From Brevipalpus yothersi (Eukaryota > Arthropoda > Arachnida > Trombidiformes > Tenuipalpidae): 64,000 nucleotides of DNA. The notes under the pieces were generated by a model. The model did not search any database. It was given only the letters and a program-made list of their open reading frames with translations, and was not told the origin of the DNA. The stretch is from NCBI GenBank assembly GCA_003956705.1, contig QZCP01000060.1, forward strand, positions 166,668-230,667. Direction: 5' to 3'. The translations under genes were made by a program, and so were the position numbers. This document shows positions 22,473-35,600 of this stretch, piece by piece. Each line of letters starts with the position of its first letter. Positions within the stretch are counted from its first letter, which is position 1.

Positions 22473-24439
22473 TCACTCGTTTTCTCCCTCTGTAGCTTCA
22501 GATTTTTTCTTCTTCTTATCTTTCTTATCCTTCTTCTTCTTCTTTGTGGAACCTTGAGAAGGGGTACCAGCTTCACCCTCCTCTGTTTTCATTTCGATAT
22601 CAGGCACCAAAGCGGACTCATCCCCTTTTTGTTCTTGACTCTCATCCTTGGCCTCTTCCTTGACTTGATCGAACTTTCTTTTCTTAGAGGTAGGCATGGT
22701 TGAGTCAGCTCCAGGCTTGTAGGTGTGGAATGATGATTTATGCTCATATTTATCCCATTTGGCTTTGGCTTTGCCTGTACCACTTATCTTTCTCAATTTA
22801 CCTTCCTCTAAATGTTTCAACATGGTCTCGAGATGGGCTTTATGCTCAATTCCTAGAGAGTTTCCAGGTTCTTCTCCAAGAGCGTCAACCCTACAAGCTA
22901 GAGCTGACTTTGCAGCCAACATTCTGGACATTTTACCTTTTATTTTGGGAGCACTTTGACCAATGAGCTGAGCATGATATATTAAACCATATTTTGGGGT
23001 GTCATGGCGTGTTTTTAAGGCTCTGAATAAAGCCTTTTCCGCCCCTAAAATTTGAACAGTTGATGCTGGATGTTTTGCTAAGTTCATCAAAGAGCCAGCA
23101 TGGGTGATTAGACGGGCTCCCACAAGTTCGCCAACTAATACAGTTAGATTAGGGGCAATAGCCATCATTCGATTTTTTAGATACTCAAAAAGTTGGCTTC
23201 TATACTCTTGCATTTCCAGCACATTTTTGCACAAATGATCAATATTAAGCATATCTTCTTCGGCGATATCAGTTCCCATTGACATCTCAGCGGTTTGTTT
23301 AACTTGTTCTCCAACTTCAGCAGGCAGGATATCCGAAAAATCAGTAGTTGGAGCATTGCTTCTAGTACCTAGTAGTAGAGGAGGAGAAGATTGATATCAA
23401 TCATCGTTCAGGATCGTTGAGGTAAAGCGGCAACTCACCCATTCGAAGAATTGTCTGAATATAAGCATTGTTATCAGGAACTATTTTTGCAAGCTCTGGG
23501 TAATGCCAACCATACCATTCCTTACATCTCATAACATAATTGTTCAATTCTTTATCTAAGTTGTCTAAGAGAGCTGTAAAAGGCAAAATTTTAACAATGA
23601 TATTTCATTGGGAGCTTAATCGAAGATAAACTTACAAACTGCTTGGATGATCATTGTATCGACCTTATCAGGACTAAATTTCAGTTTATAACGACTTAAT
23701 CTAGAAAAATTGAAGATAAAAAATGTTTGAGAATTTGAAAGAAATAACCTCTTGATGAGCATTTGCTTCCAGTCAGAGGTAGTGACGAAATGTTCGATTA
23801 AGTTTCATCATAAGTCAATCTCACAAACTATACATCATTCTACTTATTAACACTGGAAGGAAACATAATGTGCAAAACCTTACCCATGGCTTAAACCAAG
23901 TTCCATCACTTCATTATCTGATGGTGACCATTCGGGAATGAGACATTCAACTTTTGATCTGATGCACGACATCAACTCTTGTACAGGACCAGAAGCATTA
24001 CAGCTAATGTTCAATTTTTCTTTGATACTAGCTGCCAATTTGGGATCGGCAACCGCAAGAACTTCACTGGCATCTTTATCGACAATCTTTTTGAGCATCT
24101 TCTTCAGTCTTTTGCTCAATTTTCCTTCGATTATGGCCGCAGCACAATCAACCGCATCACTTGTATCCTTAAATCTTTCGAAATGATGTAGTGTCAATAG
24201 TTTGCTAGCTTTATCCGGTTCTTGAAACAATTTGAAAAGCTTATCACTTTTTTCCAGCTTCTTCTCATCGTTAAGCTGAAAATTTTTATCAACAATAAGA
24301 ATTAAAAATTAGAAGGATTAAAAATAAAAGAGAAAACACGTGAGTCAACATGCCGTCCATACACCATCAATTGTCACCATCTTAAACAACTCACCTTAAA
24401 CACGGCATAGCCGAGAGCATTCTCAAAGAGAACAAGCAT
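22473..24439 (-). CDS. NOP58: NOP58, box C/D snoRNP core protein
   Basis: Minus-strand exons 24439-24395, 24275-23884, 23700-23636, 23573-23439, 23368-22473 give 510 aa (human 529). It starts MLVLFENALGYAVFK. The NOP5 N-terminal domain follows (LTLHHFERFKDTSDAVDCAA, KKMLKKIV, LAVADPKLAASIKEKL), then GLSRYKLKFSPDKVDTMIIQ and DNLDKELNNYVMRCKEWYGW. The Nop domain is intact: NRMMAIAPNLTVLVGELVGA, RLITHAGSLMNLAKHPAST, QILGAEKALFRALK and PKYGLIYHA. The tail is the usual Lys/Glu-rich KKx repeat. With NOP56, fibrillarin and the 15.5K protein it forms the 2'-O-methylation snoRNP in the nucleolus. Introns are 70-183 bp; the 183-bp one may host a small RNA. Confidence 0.98.
23766..23859 (-). ncRNA. Weak candidate intronic box C/D-like RNA in NOP58 intron 2
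   Basis: Inside the 183-bp intron an exact 8-bp inverted repeat (CTTCCAGT / ACTGGAAG) brackets 78 nt. In the sense orientation of NOP58 the interior has ATGATGT (23838-23832), ATGATGA (23811-23805) and CTGA (23776-23773), resembling C, C' and D boxes. Against it: 13 nt lie between stem and first C-like box, no D' box is clear, and the D box overlaps the stem. NOP56/NOP58 introns are known snoRNA hosts in animals, so I record it as a low-confidence candidate. Confidence 0.22.
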
Positions 24440-25465
24440 CTCACACTTTTAACAATCTCTTAATCACAAATCAAAATTACCACCTAATCAAATTAATTAT
24501 AATCAAAACCTCAAAACTCAAATTCAGAAAGTGAACCTCTCAAACGGCTGAACACGAGTCTTAAACTGCAATGCAAAAGTTCCGGAAATTCGCACACATT
24601 TTCCATGTGCTTTTGAAGAGCGCGTATTTTGAATTTCAAAACAGAAGGAAAAAGTTTTTGAACCTAATTGAGAGCTGAGAAAGTGTAGGAATAGAAGAAC
24701 AGTATAGAACACTATTTGATCACTATTTATCACATATTAATTTGATCACCATGAGGTTGTGAGCATTATGAGGCTATAATATCTTACTCAATTCGTATCT
24801 CAATCAAATCACATGAAATTGATTTGCTACTTCGAGGTGATGATGATGATTTGAGTGGAATGATGGATGGTATTAATAGGGGCACAAGGAAGAGAATTAT
24901 GTGGAGTATGGGTCGACTGTAGGAGGATGTATCGAAGAGAAATGAGGATAAATTTTCAATCAATTTCAAAATGAATAAAATAATATCAAGGGAATATACA
25001 AGAAAATATGTGAAAAGACTAGAGAGTAAATTTTTCACCACAGGTAGAAATGGAAATGATGGCAATTGGGAGGAAAAAATTTCGTATATATAGTCGATGA
25101 GGAACTCTCTCATAAATGGAAAATGTTTTAAAACAGTCGAAATTCCTCTCAACAAGCTCCACAGTCCAAAAGTGTCCCATAATAAGAAGAGAATTTCAAC
25201 AAACATAAAAGACATGATTTGATACTGGTCTAGGTATAAAGTGCATTTGAAAGCAGCTCGAGATCGCGGTAAACTTGACCTTTCTCGAAGAAAATTTTGG
25301 CGCAAAATTTGCAAGCCAAATGTGATTCAAAGCTTCAGAAGGTTCTCATTGATAGAAATAATGTGGTGACAACCGTTGTTTTTCGAGTAAAACAAATAAT
25401 TTATCATAGATGAGTGGTATAATTTAGCGGCAATGATAATAATGATAATAATAATCTTAATAAAA
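24440..25465. other. Spacer between NOP58 and SRPK-A 3' end
   Basis: Upstream region of NOP58 and 3' UTR of SRPK-A. The 176-codon minus ORF at 24784-25314 is hydrophobic, with no family match I can see and no splice or poly(A) context; it is treated as chance. Nothing else is supported. Confidence 0.4.
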
Positions 25466-28400
25466 TTAATAATCACAATCAGAAAGCCAAGGATGATTCA
25501 GAGCCTCAGATGCTGAGACTCGTTTTGATGGGTCGTATTCGAGCATTGGTAGGAGAAAGTTGGCAAATTCTCGCGCAGTTTTCGAGTCCCAAGCATACTT
25601 CTTGGTGAGAACATCATACAGCCCCCATGGTTTGAGATTGGTTATATTACGAAGATCACCTAAAAATCAGGAGAAAATAAATTTCATTTCAGAAGGAGTG
25701 AGAAAGAACCGATCGATGTTTCATACCTTTTCGGGTGAAGAATTCTTTGGAATATCGTCCAGCGAATGCTAAATGGCGTGGAATTTCACCCAATAATTCA
25801 ATTATGTGAGCAATATGATCTTCATCTCGAGTGTACGTTGAGGATGAGTGTGGGTCAAATAAATGATCACCAGTGGCAAGTTCGAAGGCCATACACGCTG
25901 TAGACCAAATATCAGCCGGTGGTCCATAACCAGCTCCAAGTATAACTTCGAGGCAACGGTATTGACGAGTTTGGATGTCCTCCGTGAAATGTTGGTCCTA
26001 AAAAGAGAGTTGTGAAAAAGAAATGTTGGAAATATTTGTGATTAGGAGTAATTCTTGACCTATCCACACAGTATACTCACAATCCAACAAGCATTTCCAA
26101 GATCGGCAATCTTCACCTCAATATCACAAACTTCAAAGGCTGGATCAGGTTGATGTTCGGGAAGTTTTGGATTTTCTGAAACAAGATAATATCATTAAGT
26201 AAAATTATAGCTTTCAATGTAGAGTTTTTACACTCCAATATCAGTAAAAAAAGTTTAAGTTTCATTTACCTGGACATGAGGCAACTCTCCTTAATTCAGC
26301 CTCCTTCTTCCGGTAAGATGAAGATCCAATCGCATCACTTTCAGATCTTTCGAAACACTTGGATGTGTCATAATTGAAACTTATATATCCACTATCAGAT
26401 TCATTCCTGGTGGGTATGTCGTTGTCATCGGTGTCGATTTTCAAAGCATTCGTTGGTCGAAGATCAGGTGAGATGGAGCCTTGGCTACTGCCACCAAAAT
26501 CTAGTTCACTGAACCCTGAGCTAGGTTTACGATGAGTTGGCGATCGTTTCAAATCATCCAGATAACCAGTACTACTGGCTGAATTATGTTGCTCGTTATC
26601 CGTTGATCCACTCATACCCAATCGATATTCATTGGATCCTCTAAAAGAGGACCGTCTTGCAGCAACTGGAATGTGATGATCATCAACTTTCAATTGTTCT
26701 AGCTCTTGGAGCTGCATATCCAGATAATGATATTTGCTTGCTTTTGGTGAATTCGGTGGAATCAAATTTATACCACTATTTCCACTACCAACTGAGTTGA
26801 GAGCAAAAGTAGTGGACAATGTGTGACTGATACTAGTATTACTATTATAGATTGCCAAATCTTTGATCTTTGGATCAGTGCAAACAAAGGATCTCGGCAA
26901 TTTAGCTCCTAATTCTAGCCATTGAGTAGCTTCATATGCCATTCGTTGGACACAGTCATCATCCGCATTAAAGAGAATGTTCTCAGGCTTTATATCAGTG
27001 TGAATAATGTGGCACTTTGTATGCAGATATTTCAACCCTTGGAGGACCTGGAAGATGAAATTTTTGCAAAAGAAAGTAGAAGAAATACTTAATTCAGAGA
27101 GAGTAACTTAATAGGATTGAATTCACTTCATTCCACACCCTTCTCTCTTCCAGCAATACACTCTTCAACTATCTTCACTGTGATCATCTTACAATCCATC
27201 GGTCGATAGGAGAACTTCTTCATAATCATCTGAAACTCAAGCGGTGTTTATCTAAGGGGGTGAAAAAAGAAGTTAACAGCATAGAATTACCTGCTTTATA
27301 ATGGATTTAACGTTCATCAGTGGTAAGCCTTCATAATTTGAACGTATCATGAGCTTTAGAAGATTGTTTCCTAGGACTTCGAAAACCATACAAACATCTA
27401 TAATGGAAAGAGGAGAAGATGGTGATAAATTTATGTATTTTCTTGATGAAATCGATTGAGCTTGGAAGGATAGTATTTGGATAAATTTTTTCATGTCAAA
27501 ACGATAAATGAGGAATTAGAGCAACAAAATTTACGAGCGTTCGAGAAAAATCGATACCGAACAAATCAACTTGTATAACAGGAAAAGATAAAATTTTGCC
27601 TATGGATCATTATTATTATCATCAACATGTGGGCTAAAATAAAATTGAAAATAATGTATTAGATAGTTTTCTTTCCAATGAAGAGTTATATCGATCAGGT
27701 GAAGAGGAACTCGACTAAAAAATACGAGAATATCTACGAAGTCATTTTCATTTAACGATGGACTTGGAGACAAATTGAGTCAAACTTATTATCAATGAGC
27801 ATCTGTCTTGAATCGAAAATTTTCTCTTCAATAATGGCAACAATTAAAGGCTCCGATGAAAAATTGGGAAACGATCTTAATGACGATCGATTGGCAAGAG
27901 AATTCGCAGAATAGAATAAGCTTTCAATCAGACAAATTCGATGCCTTCATCCCTTAGACTAAGTGAGGAATTCACAAGTACAATGACAGTCCTTCAGTGA
28001 ATTGCTAAATGGTGGAACAATTTGACTTCAGATTTGTTACTCAGTAATCATCTACAATTCTATCACGTTAGAGTTCCCCAAGGAAATTCTGTTGCTGCTA
28101 CCAGAGAAAAAGGATCTATGGATGCATAAAAGAGAGGAATAAAAAGAAAATACTGAATGGTGTGATTCGATGAACCATAGTTATTTCACTCATGCGAGTG
28201 GAAAAAGAGGTCACATCACTAGAAACGAATAATGTTGCCCACAATAAGGAGCTATTTTCCTTAAGACATTTCGTGATCTGCATGCAAGTGAGACTAGTTC
28301 ATTATAAGAGTAGATCTTTTCTCCTCTTATGATTATTCTCTCACTCTCTGTATTTCTTGAGCTCTTGGTGCCCTGTTGAGTAGATCTGTTGTTGGTGTCG

Positions 28401-28495
28401 ATTGGAAAATCTTGTCTCTTCTCTTAGCATCTCTTTTCATTTGACTAATTCTCTCATCAGAAAAGTCCGAGAAACTGATGAAAGATAAAGATAAA

Positions 28496-28564
<69 letters not shown>

Positions 28565-28869
28565 NNNNNNNNNNNNNNNNNNNNNNNNNNNNNNNNNNNN
28601 NNNNNNNNNNNNNNNNNNNNNNNNNNNNNNNNNNNNNNNNNNNNNNNNNNNNNNNNNNNNNNNNNNNNNNNNNNNNNNNNNNNNNNNNNNNNNNNNNNNN
28701 NNNNNNNNNNNNNNNNNNNNNNNNNNNNNNNNNNNNNNNNNNNNNNNNNNNNNNNNNNNNNNNNNNNNNNNNNNNNNNNNNNNNNNNNNNNNNNNNNNNN
28801 NNNNNNNNNNNNNNNNNNNNNNNNNNNNNNNNNNNNNNNNNNNNNNNNNNNNNNNNNNNNNNNNNNNNN

Positions 28870-28910
<41 letters not shown>

Positions 28911-29348
28911 TGATGATTAAAATAAGAATGATGATGGGATTATTCGATCTCATGCAATCATGAAATATGTCTTACTGAGAGAGATAAACATTCGTGTATG
29001 TGGCTGAGCTAAATTTCATCACTACTAATGATCCTCTTATCTGGATGACTGTTTTTGGGATAAACAAGATGGAGAGAGGAAGAGGAAAAAGTCAAGAAAA
29101 ACTAGCAGCAGAAGAGATTCAATTTGACCGTCAATCAGTTCCTCTCTTTACCCCTCTGATATTTTATGTCTAGTGGATATTCGATCAAGATTCTTACGAT
29201 TGGCTTTTGTTAATTTGCTCCTGTAGCTTTGCTTAGAATGAAAAGTTCAGTCAAGAAGATAGCTTAGAGTAGTAAAAGAGACAGGAGAGAGTTCATCTGA
29301 GAAGATCTCTTCATGTCATGAGTCCCTCAGTGTTATTGATCGATTTCA

Positions 29349-29430
<82 letters not shown>

Positions 29431-31954
29431 TATTGAGAAAAAAAGGAAATAACCTCTTGTGAAGAAAATAAAAGAAGTTGAGAGAATAAAAAAATGGTAA
29501 CAGATATATATTCATAGAGTCAATCTGGGAAGAGAATACTATCGAGACTATTGTCATTAATGGAAATGCGTAGGCTACTATCAAAAGTTTCCCTCTTATC
29601 GGTCCTTTTTTAGGGATTTGTTTGACTCCATGACGATGGAAAAAATTTCGTGACAATATTCAAGATTGAAAATTTCTGAGAAAAACACACAACAGAGAAA
29701 GGGAGAAAGACAAAGAGAGAGAGGTAAACAATTCAAATGAAAATAGGTGGGCGAGTATGGCGTGGTTTAGGTGATCTTTTTTCCGATTACTTACGAGTTC
29801 CATTCACGCCAGTTATTTGAAAACCATCCAATAATTGGACCACTTTATGAGCCAAAGGATCACTTGGATCGGACTCTCTTACCTATTTGATCGAGAGAAA
29901 GGGAAGAGGATATGAAATTTTGCTGAATGAAGAACTTTTCTATGGTTTTGACAGGGAACAATATTAGACTTGAATGAAGAATCATTGAGTAGGAGGGAAA
30001 AAACAAAGCAAGCAAGAAGATGAATCTGTTCATTTCTTGTTTTTTTCTTCGGTAATCCTGTTCAAGACAAATTCTTCCTCAGAGATTTTTTTCTTCACTC
30101 TTGGTGAACCCCTCCTCTTTTGCATTCAAGTTGAATAAAATTCCATATTCCTTAGGGTACTTACACTTTTTAGGAGCTTTATTTCGTCTAAAGCAGTTTC
30201 CGTATAATGATTGGCACTCTTGACTACTTTCAGTGCAACAAAACGTTTAACTCTGTATGGTATAAGAAAAAATGTGGGTGAAAATTATGGATAAAAATAA
30301 ACACAGAGAAAAATAAATGAACGTAAATAGAGAGGTGATAATTTGAAGAAATGATGGGTATAAGAATGTAGTAGATATGTATTTGAAATACAAATAGGAG
30401 TGGAAAGGAAAACTTTTCTCCAGGATCAAGAGCCTGAAGAACAATTTTCCATTAAAGTCCAGAGAAATTTAGCGGTGAGTTCTTTTAAGCGAATCTACTA
30501 ACCTAAGATCCCAGCATAGCCATACTGTGGAAAAATGGCCCCAACCAAGCTTACGGATTGTTCGATATCGCTCATTGAATACTTCTCCAATTCGAACTGG
30601 ATGATAGCCACCTTCGGTATAATCATCAGGATCTTCTTGTTCTTCGTTGTCCGAATTGGGAGGTTCTAGAAGGTGGATTGAGCTTGGAGATGCTTTTGAA
30701 CTGGACAATCTGGATAGAATGAACGAAAGAAGATAATGGTATATATTTAGAATGATGATTATTCTTTCACTTCACTAGATGATTGGGAAAAGGTTCCAAT
30801 TCATGAAATGTGAACATGCTAGTGTAGAGAAGAAAAGAGAATCATCAAAAGAAATCAATTGTGAAAGATCTGTTTCTACCTCACTTGTGAAGCTGAGAGG
30901 GCTAGATAATAGCTTGGCAAGATTGTCCAAAGTTAGATATTTTCTCACAACATACAAGAATGAATCGAACATAGATCAACAAAGGTTCCTTCAAGTATTC
31001 CTTAGAAGAGACTTTCTTCGATGGGAACAGTGCAATTCTCTCCTCAAAACATTCTTGACAAAAGTTTACGTTAAATTTTTCAATCAATAGATTGATCACA
31101 CTGAATTCCATTCCTCCATGAATGTCATTCAAGAAAGAAGTTTAATCAATTACATAGCTAAGTGTCAAAATTATGTAAGCTTTCAAGAATATCATCGTGC
31201 GTTCATATCTATGGATCCATCTATTCCTTGTAGATATATTCAATTTGTTTGCTTTATAACAACGCTGGGAATTGTGTAGGAATATCAGAGAGAAAGAGAG
31301 AGGATTTTGTCAGCAAAAAGAAAGAAAAACAGCAATTGTGTGAAATCGATGAGTCAATACAGTGAATACAACACAAAGCTAAACGGGTAGGTACAAATAA
31401 TACTGAAATCGCATACCAATGATATGTATTTTTCTTCCCCCTCTTCTTGCATGAGATGCCTGGAAGATGTTTGATAAATGGGCAACATTTTCCGGGGAAA
31501 ATTTTCATCTTATTGCCATGATTTACTCGTATCAATGTCTGGGCCCTCATGATATAACGTATGGATAATTGAGCGTAGACGAGAACGAAATGCAATGCTC
31601 TTAATTTTGTCTACCCTGGATTATCCATAGGTTACTTCTTCGAGTAAGTGAATAGCTACACACACGAAGCTATCAAAAGGAAATGAGCTAAAGTTAGTTG
31701 AATAACAAATTCGGTTGATGGAAACGAGACATTTCCAAAAACCTCTCTTGTTTTCAATTAACCAGGTAGATAACGGTGGATATAAATGCTCCAATCTAGA
31801 CATGATCAATGGACTTTTACCCACCAATGAATGCGTAGATGTAATCAATCAAGATCTCAGAGCTAAAGTGGACTGGAGAAAATCGATTTTCATGAGAGTC
31901 AGTTTGATCATTTCCATCCGAGCTTGCTTTCAATTTGACTATCTATCACATTTA

Positions 31955-32001
<47 letters not shown>

Positions 32002-32643
32002 GCGAGTCTGTGTGAATGAATTGAATAGAGAGTGCAACGAAGAGGAAGTTGCTCATGTTGTCTGCAGCGAATTCATCCATGAAAAAGTTCCAAATGTCTG
32101 GTCATCTTCATGGTGATAGTACAAAATGTAGTGAATAAAATTGGTCATCTGTTGGTGTGGGAAATCATCGCTTAATTCCCTTATTTAACAAATTATGTCT
32201 ACCATTTCGAGTATTATCTATGTAACATATGGTATACGACTAATCAAATGACTCTTGAGCTTATTTTAATGAATTTTGTTTTCTATCTCTCTCTCCCTTC
32301 CTCTCACTCGAATCATTGCTTCTCTCTATTGTATTGATTAATTGTCATCATGGAAAAGTTGACAAATATGATCACAATGCTGGACACTTGAATGTTCTAT
32401 CAAATGAATGCTTATCGTTTGAACAAGCTCATCGTAAATGGCGAAACGAATGGCTCAATGTCGACTGAATTGATGAACAATTTAGCCATTTGAAGGTTGA
32501 TTCAAGTAACATAATAAACCTTTTTGGTGTGTCCAATGAATACAATAAAAATCAATGTGGTAGATCATTTGCCTATGGTTACGAAAGCAGAACGAAAGTT
32601 GCTGAATCTATTTGTTTAAAGGGAAACATGATGAAATAGAAAT

Positions 32644-32696
<53 letters not shown>

Positions 32697-35600
32697 TGAT
32701 AGAACCAACTGTATTCATTTCGAGAATTTTCTGCATGTGATAGTTTTTCATCAAAGTTTAGATTATGAATTCTGGACAGATATATTCAAACTTGTTTATT
32801 GGGCACAATTTTTTCACAGTGTAATGATGGTCCAGGAAAAATTTGTGAATGATGAATAAGCATCTGAAAAGTTTACATATTTTGCCCAAAAGCACAATTC
32901 AAACTGATGCATGTGTATCACATGTGTGTACATGTTTCTTCCATGACGATAATGGACTGATTATATGGAGGAGGAGAGAGTGAACTGGTAGAAGATAAAT
33001 ATCTAACCTTTGATTAGCTAAATTCGTCAGAAAATCAAGTCTCTCGAGTGTAGTCTCATGGTATGAGACCTTTCGATGGGATGATAGAGAGTAAGCAATC
33101 AGGAAAAGAAACCTCTAGAACAATTTTCTAATCGATCAAACCCATCAAAGTGAATCGAAAGTGAAAGGTCGCTCATGTTAAAAGAGCATCTTCTCCAGAA
33201 TACTTCCCTTTCTGGATACTTTTTCTAACATAGCCATAGAAATATCATCAGAGAGTAACTTTCAAGAAAAAGAAACCTAGTGTTTCACTTACTTCTGACG
33301 AGAAGGGCAAAAAGTTCACTTCTTCCAGCTCCTGATCCCAGATCAATCTATCTGAAAGCTTAACTCAGAAAAGATTGAAGAAAGAATAGTCAGTGGAAAG
33401 TAAGATGATAAAGCCAATGCAATGAGATAGATTCTCTCTCCTCTTCCAAATCGAAACTTATGCCTCGCATTGGCAGTTCATTTGAATAAAAATGCATACT
33501 ATTTGAATCATTTGGAATTGATCGCTCTCTCTCTCTCTTTCTTACTTATGAGATGAAGTAGAAAGCAAGATGAAAATGAATCTTGTGAAATACTTGATTG
33601 CTTGTAGACATAAAATTGAGCGTAAAAGAAGCTTTAGCAATGCTATTCAAATTAACCACAATAGTCTCAATCTATTGCGGTTAGTTTTTAGCTTACAACA
33701 ATTGTATTAGAAGAGAACAATGAATATAAAATCATGTTCAATAAAAAAGGATTGAGGCTGTATGGAAGGGCATCCATTCGATAATGATACTAGTTATTTA
33801 AGAACTGTACAAAATGAGAGAAAATGATACAGAGACAATTTTTCTAGGGAACATCAATCGATTAAAGAGGATCGAAGTAAGCTAGAAAGAATAAATACAT
33901 TCCTTAGGAATTATTTTTCCCAACCATTATTGAGACCAATTTTCCCTAACTGTTCAATCTATTTGATGCTGGTGTGTGACAATATTGTTCGAACGAAAAA
34001 AAAACTCTTTGTTGACAATGTAGAATCAGACTCATGTGGAAAATAACCGTTATTCTGTTCTCTCAGAAAAAGTGGTCATTGGCAATCATCATTGGCAGCC
34101 TAGATACTCGGCTCAACTGATTAAGTTGCTATATAACAGAATCAATATCGTATCATCGAATCGAAAGAGGACATGTGAACAGAAACTAGACTTTGATCAG
34201 TAGATTTTTTTTATCAATTTGAAAAAAAACATTCTACCTCATTGAACAGGAATTTACGAATCACGTTCTTATACAACGCTCAATCAATATGAGGAGAATT
34301 TTCTTATGTACCTTGAAAAAGTGGAAGCAAGCTTTCCAAGAGAGGAAGGACGCAATTAATCAAGGAAATGAGTTGGAGAGAGAGAGAAAAGAAGAGAACC
34401 CAGCCATGATTAAGGATTAAAGATTGAAGGTGAAATGAGAAATCTGTAAATGTTAAGATTTGGCCAAATATTATCAAGTAAACTAAATTTGGTTGTGGTT
34501 AGGGCGAAAACAGAGTTTGAGTGGGCATCGATGAAGAAAAGTATCATGCATAATGAAAGGAGAATAAAAATGAATTCAGTAGCTTTGTGGCAACAAGTTT
34601 GTCAACTTCTCCTCTCAGCATTCACTTTTTTCGATTTCAATTCCTTTCCAAGACATGATGCATTCGATTTAGTTTCACACAGAACCAATGAATTTCTCTT
34701 CAGATCAATTTGGAAAGTGAGAGAGAAAGAATTTCCTGTTCATGGCACTAAAATTAATCATTCTCTAGTAGAGATAATGCGATTATATGACTGGATGGAG
34801 AATGAAAATTGGATCTCTCATAATGAGAGTGCAAAAGTTTTGAGATGAAAATTCATTTTTCTAATGAAAAAATTGTGAGAGGATTCATTCTCGTTTTCGA
34901 GACTGAAATATGATAAAGAATTTTGAACTAGATTCTTCTTACTCAGTTCGTGATGGGAATAAAGTTTTTCATCTACTTCACTTTTTGAACTCATGTTTCA
35001 GCTACACTAGGCATTGGTTCAGATTTCAAAATGAGTTCAAAAATTTTCTACGATATAAGTAAGCTGGAGAGAGGATTCTTGGTGAACAGCTTACAGGAAC
35101 TGGAAGTGCTGGAGAAGAAAGTCTAAAAAGTTCGATCAGAATGATTCTTGCTCGATGCTAGGGAAGAGCTTCCAAATGATCTTACATGGAGAAGAACAAA
35201 GGGTCCAAATACAGAGATAAAATGCACAATGATTACTTTGAAATGTGTGGCGAGAATAAGCATAAAAATTGTGCATGAATGAATTCTTTCTCTAGACTCT
35301 AGGAAAAGTAGGGAGAAAGTAGCATAAAAACAGATCGATAATCGTGAAACCGACGAGAGTCATTATCGTTGGAAGAAACCAAGGGAAACTATTCCAGTTC
35401 TGTAAATATGAATAAAGAAGCTTCCCCAAAAAAGGAACATAGTTTGGTTATTTTCTTCCACTTTCTTTCACTTTTCCAAGAAATTCTTTCACAAAATGGA
35501 AAGAATAGTTTCAAAAAGTGGAGAAGAAAGGAATCATTTGATAATTCATTCATTGAAATGAATGAAAAAAATTCTCATGAAAATAGTATCAAAGGGAATA

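Noticed and set aside
24784..25314. 176-codon hydrophobic minus-strand ORF
   Set aside because: Its Phe/Leu/Ser bias is typical of AT-rich antisense DNA. No family, start context or splice support, and it lies in the spacer between SRPK-A and NOP58.
28333..28963. Long ORFs of Ser-Leu or Arg-Glu repeats through the GA arrays, and similar ones at 38.2, 42.1, 43.4 and 63.3 kb
   Set aside because: These are translations of (GA/TC)n microsatellites and N gaps, not proteins.
34450..34848. 132-codon plus-strand ORF inside the SRPK-A intron
   Set aside because: No recognisable motif, no poly(A) signal or splice context; an ORF of this length is expected about once by chance in a window of this composition.
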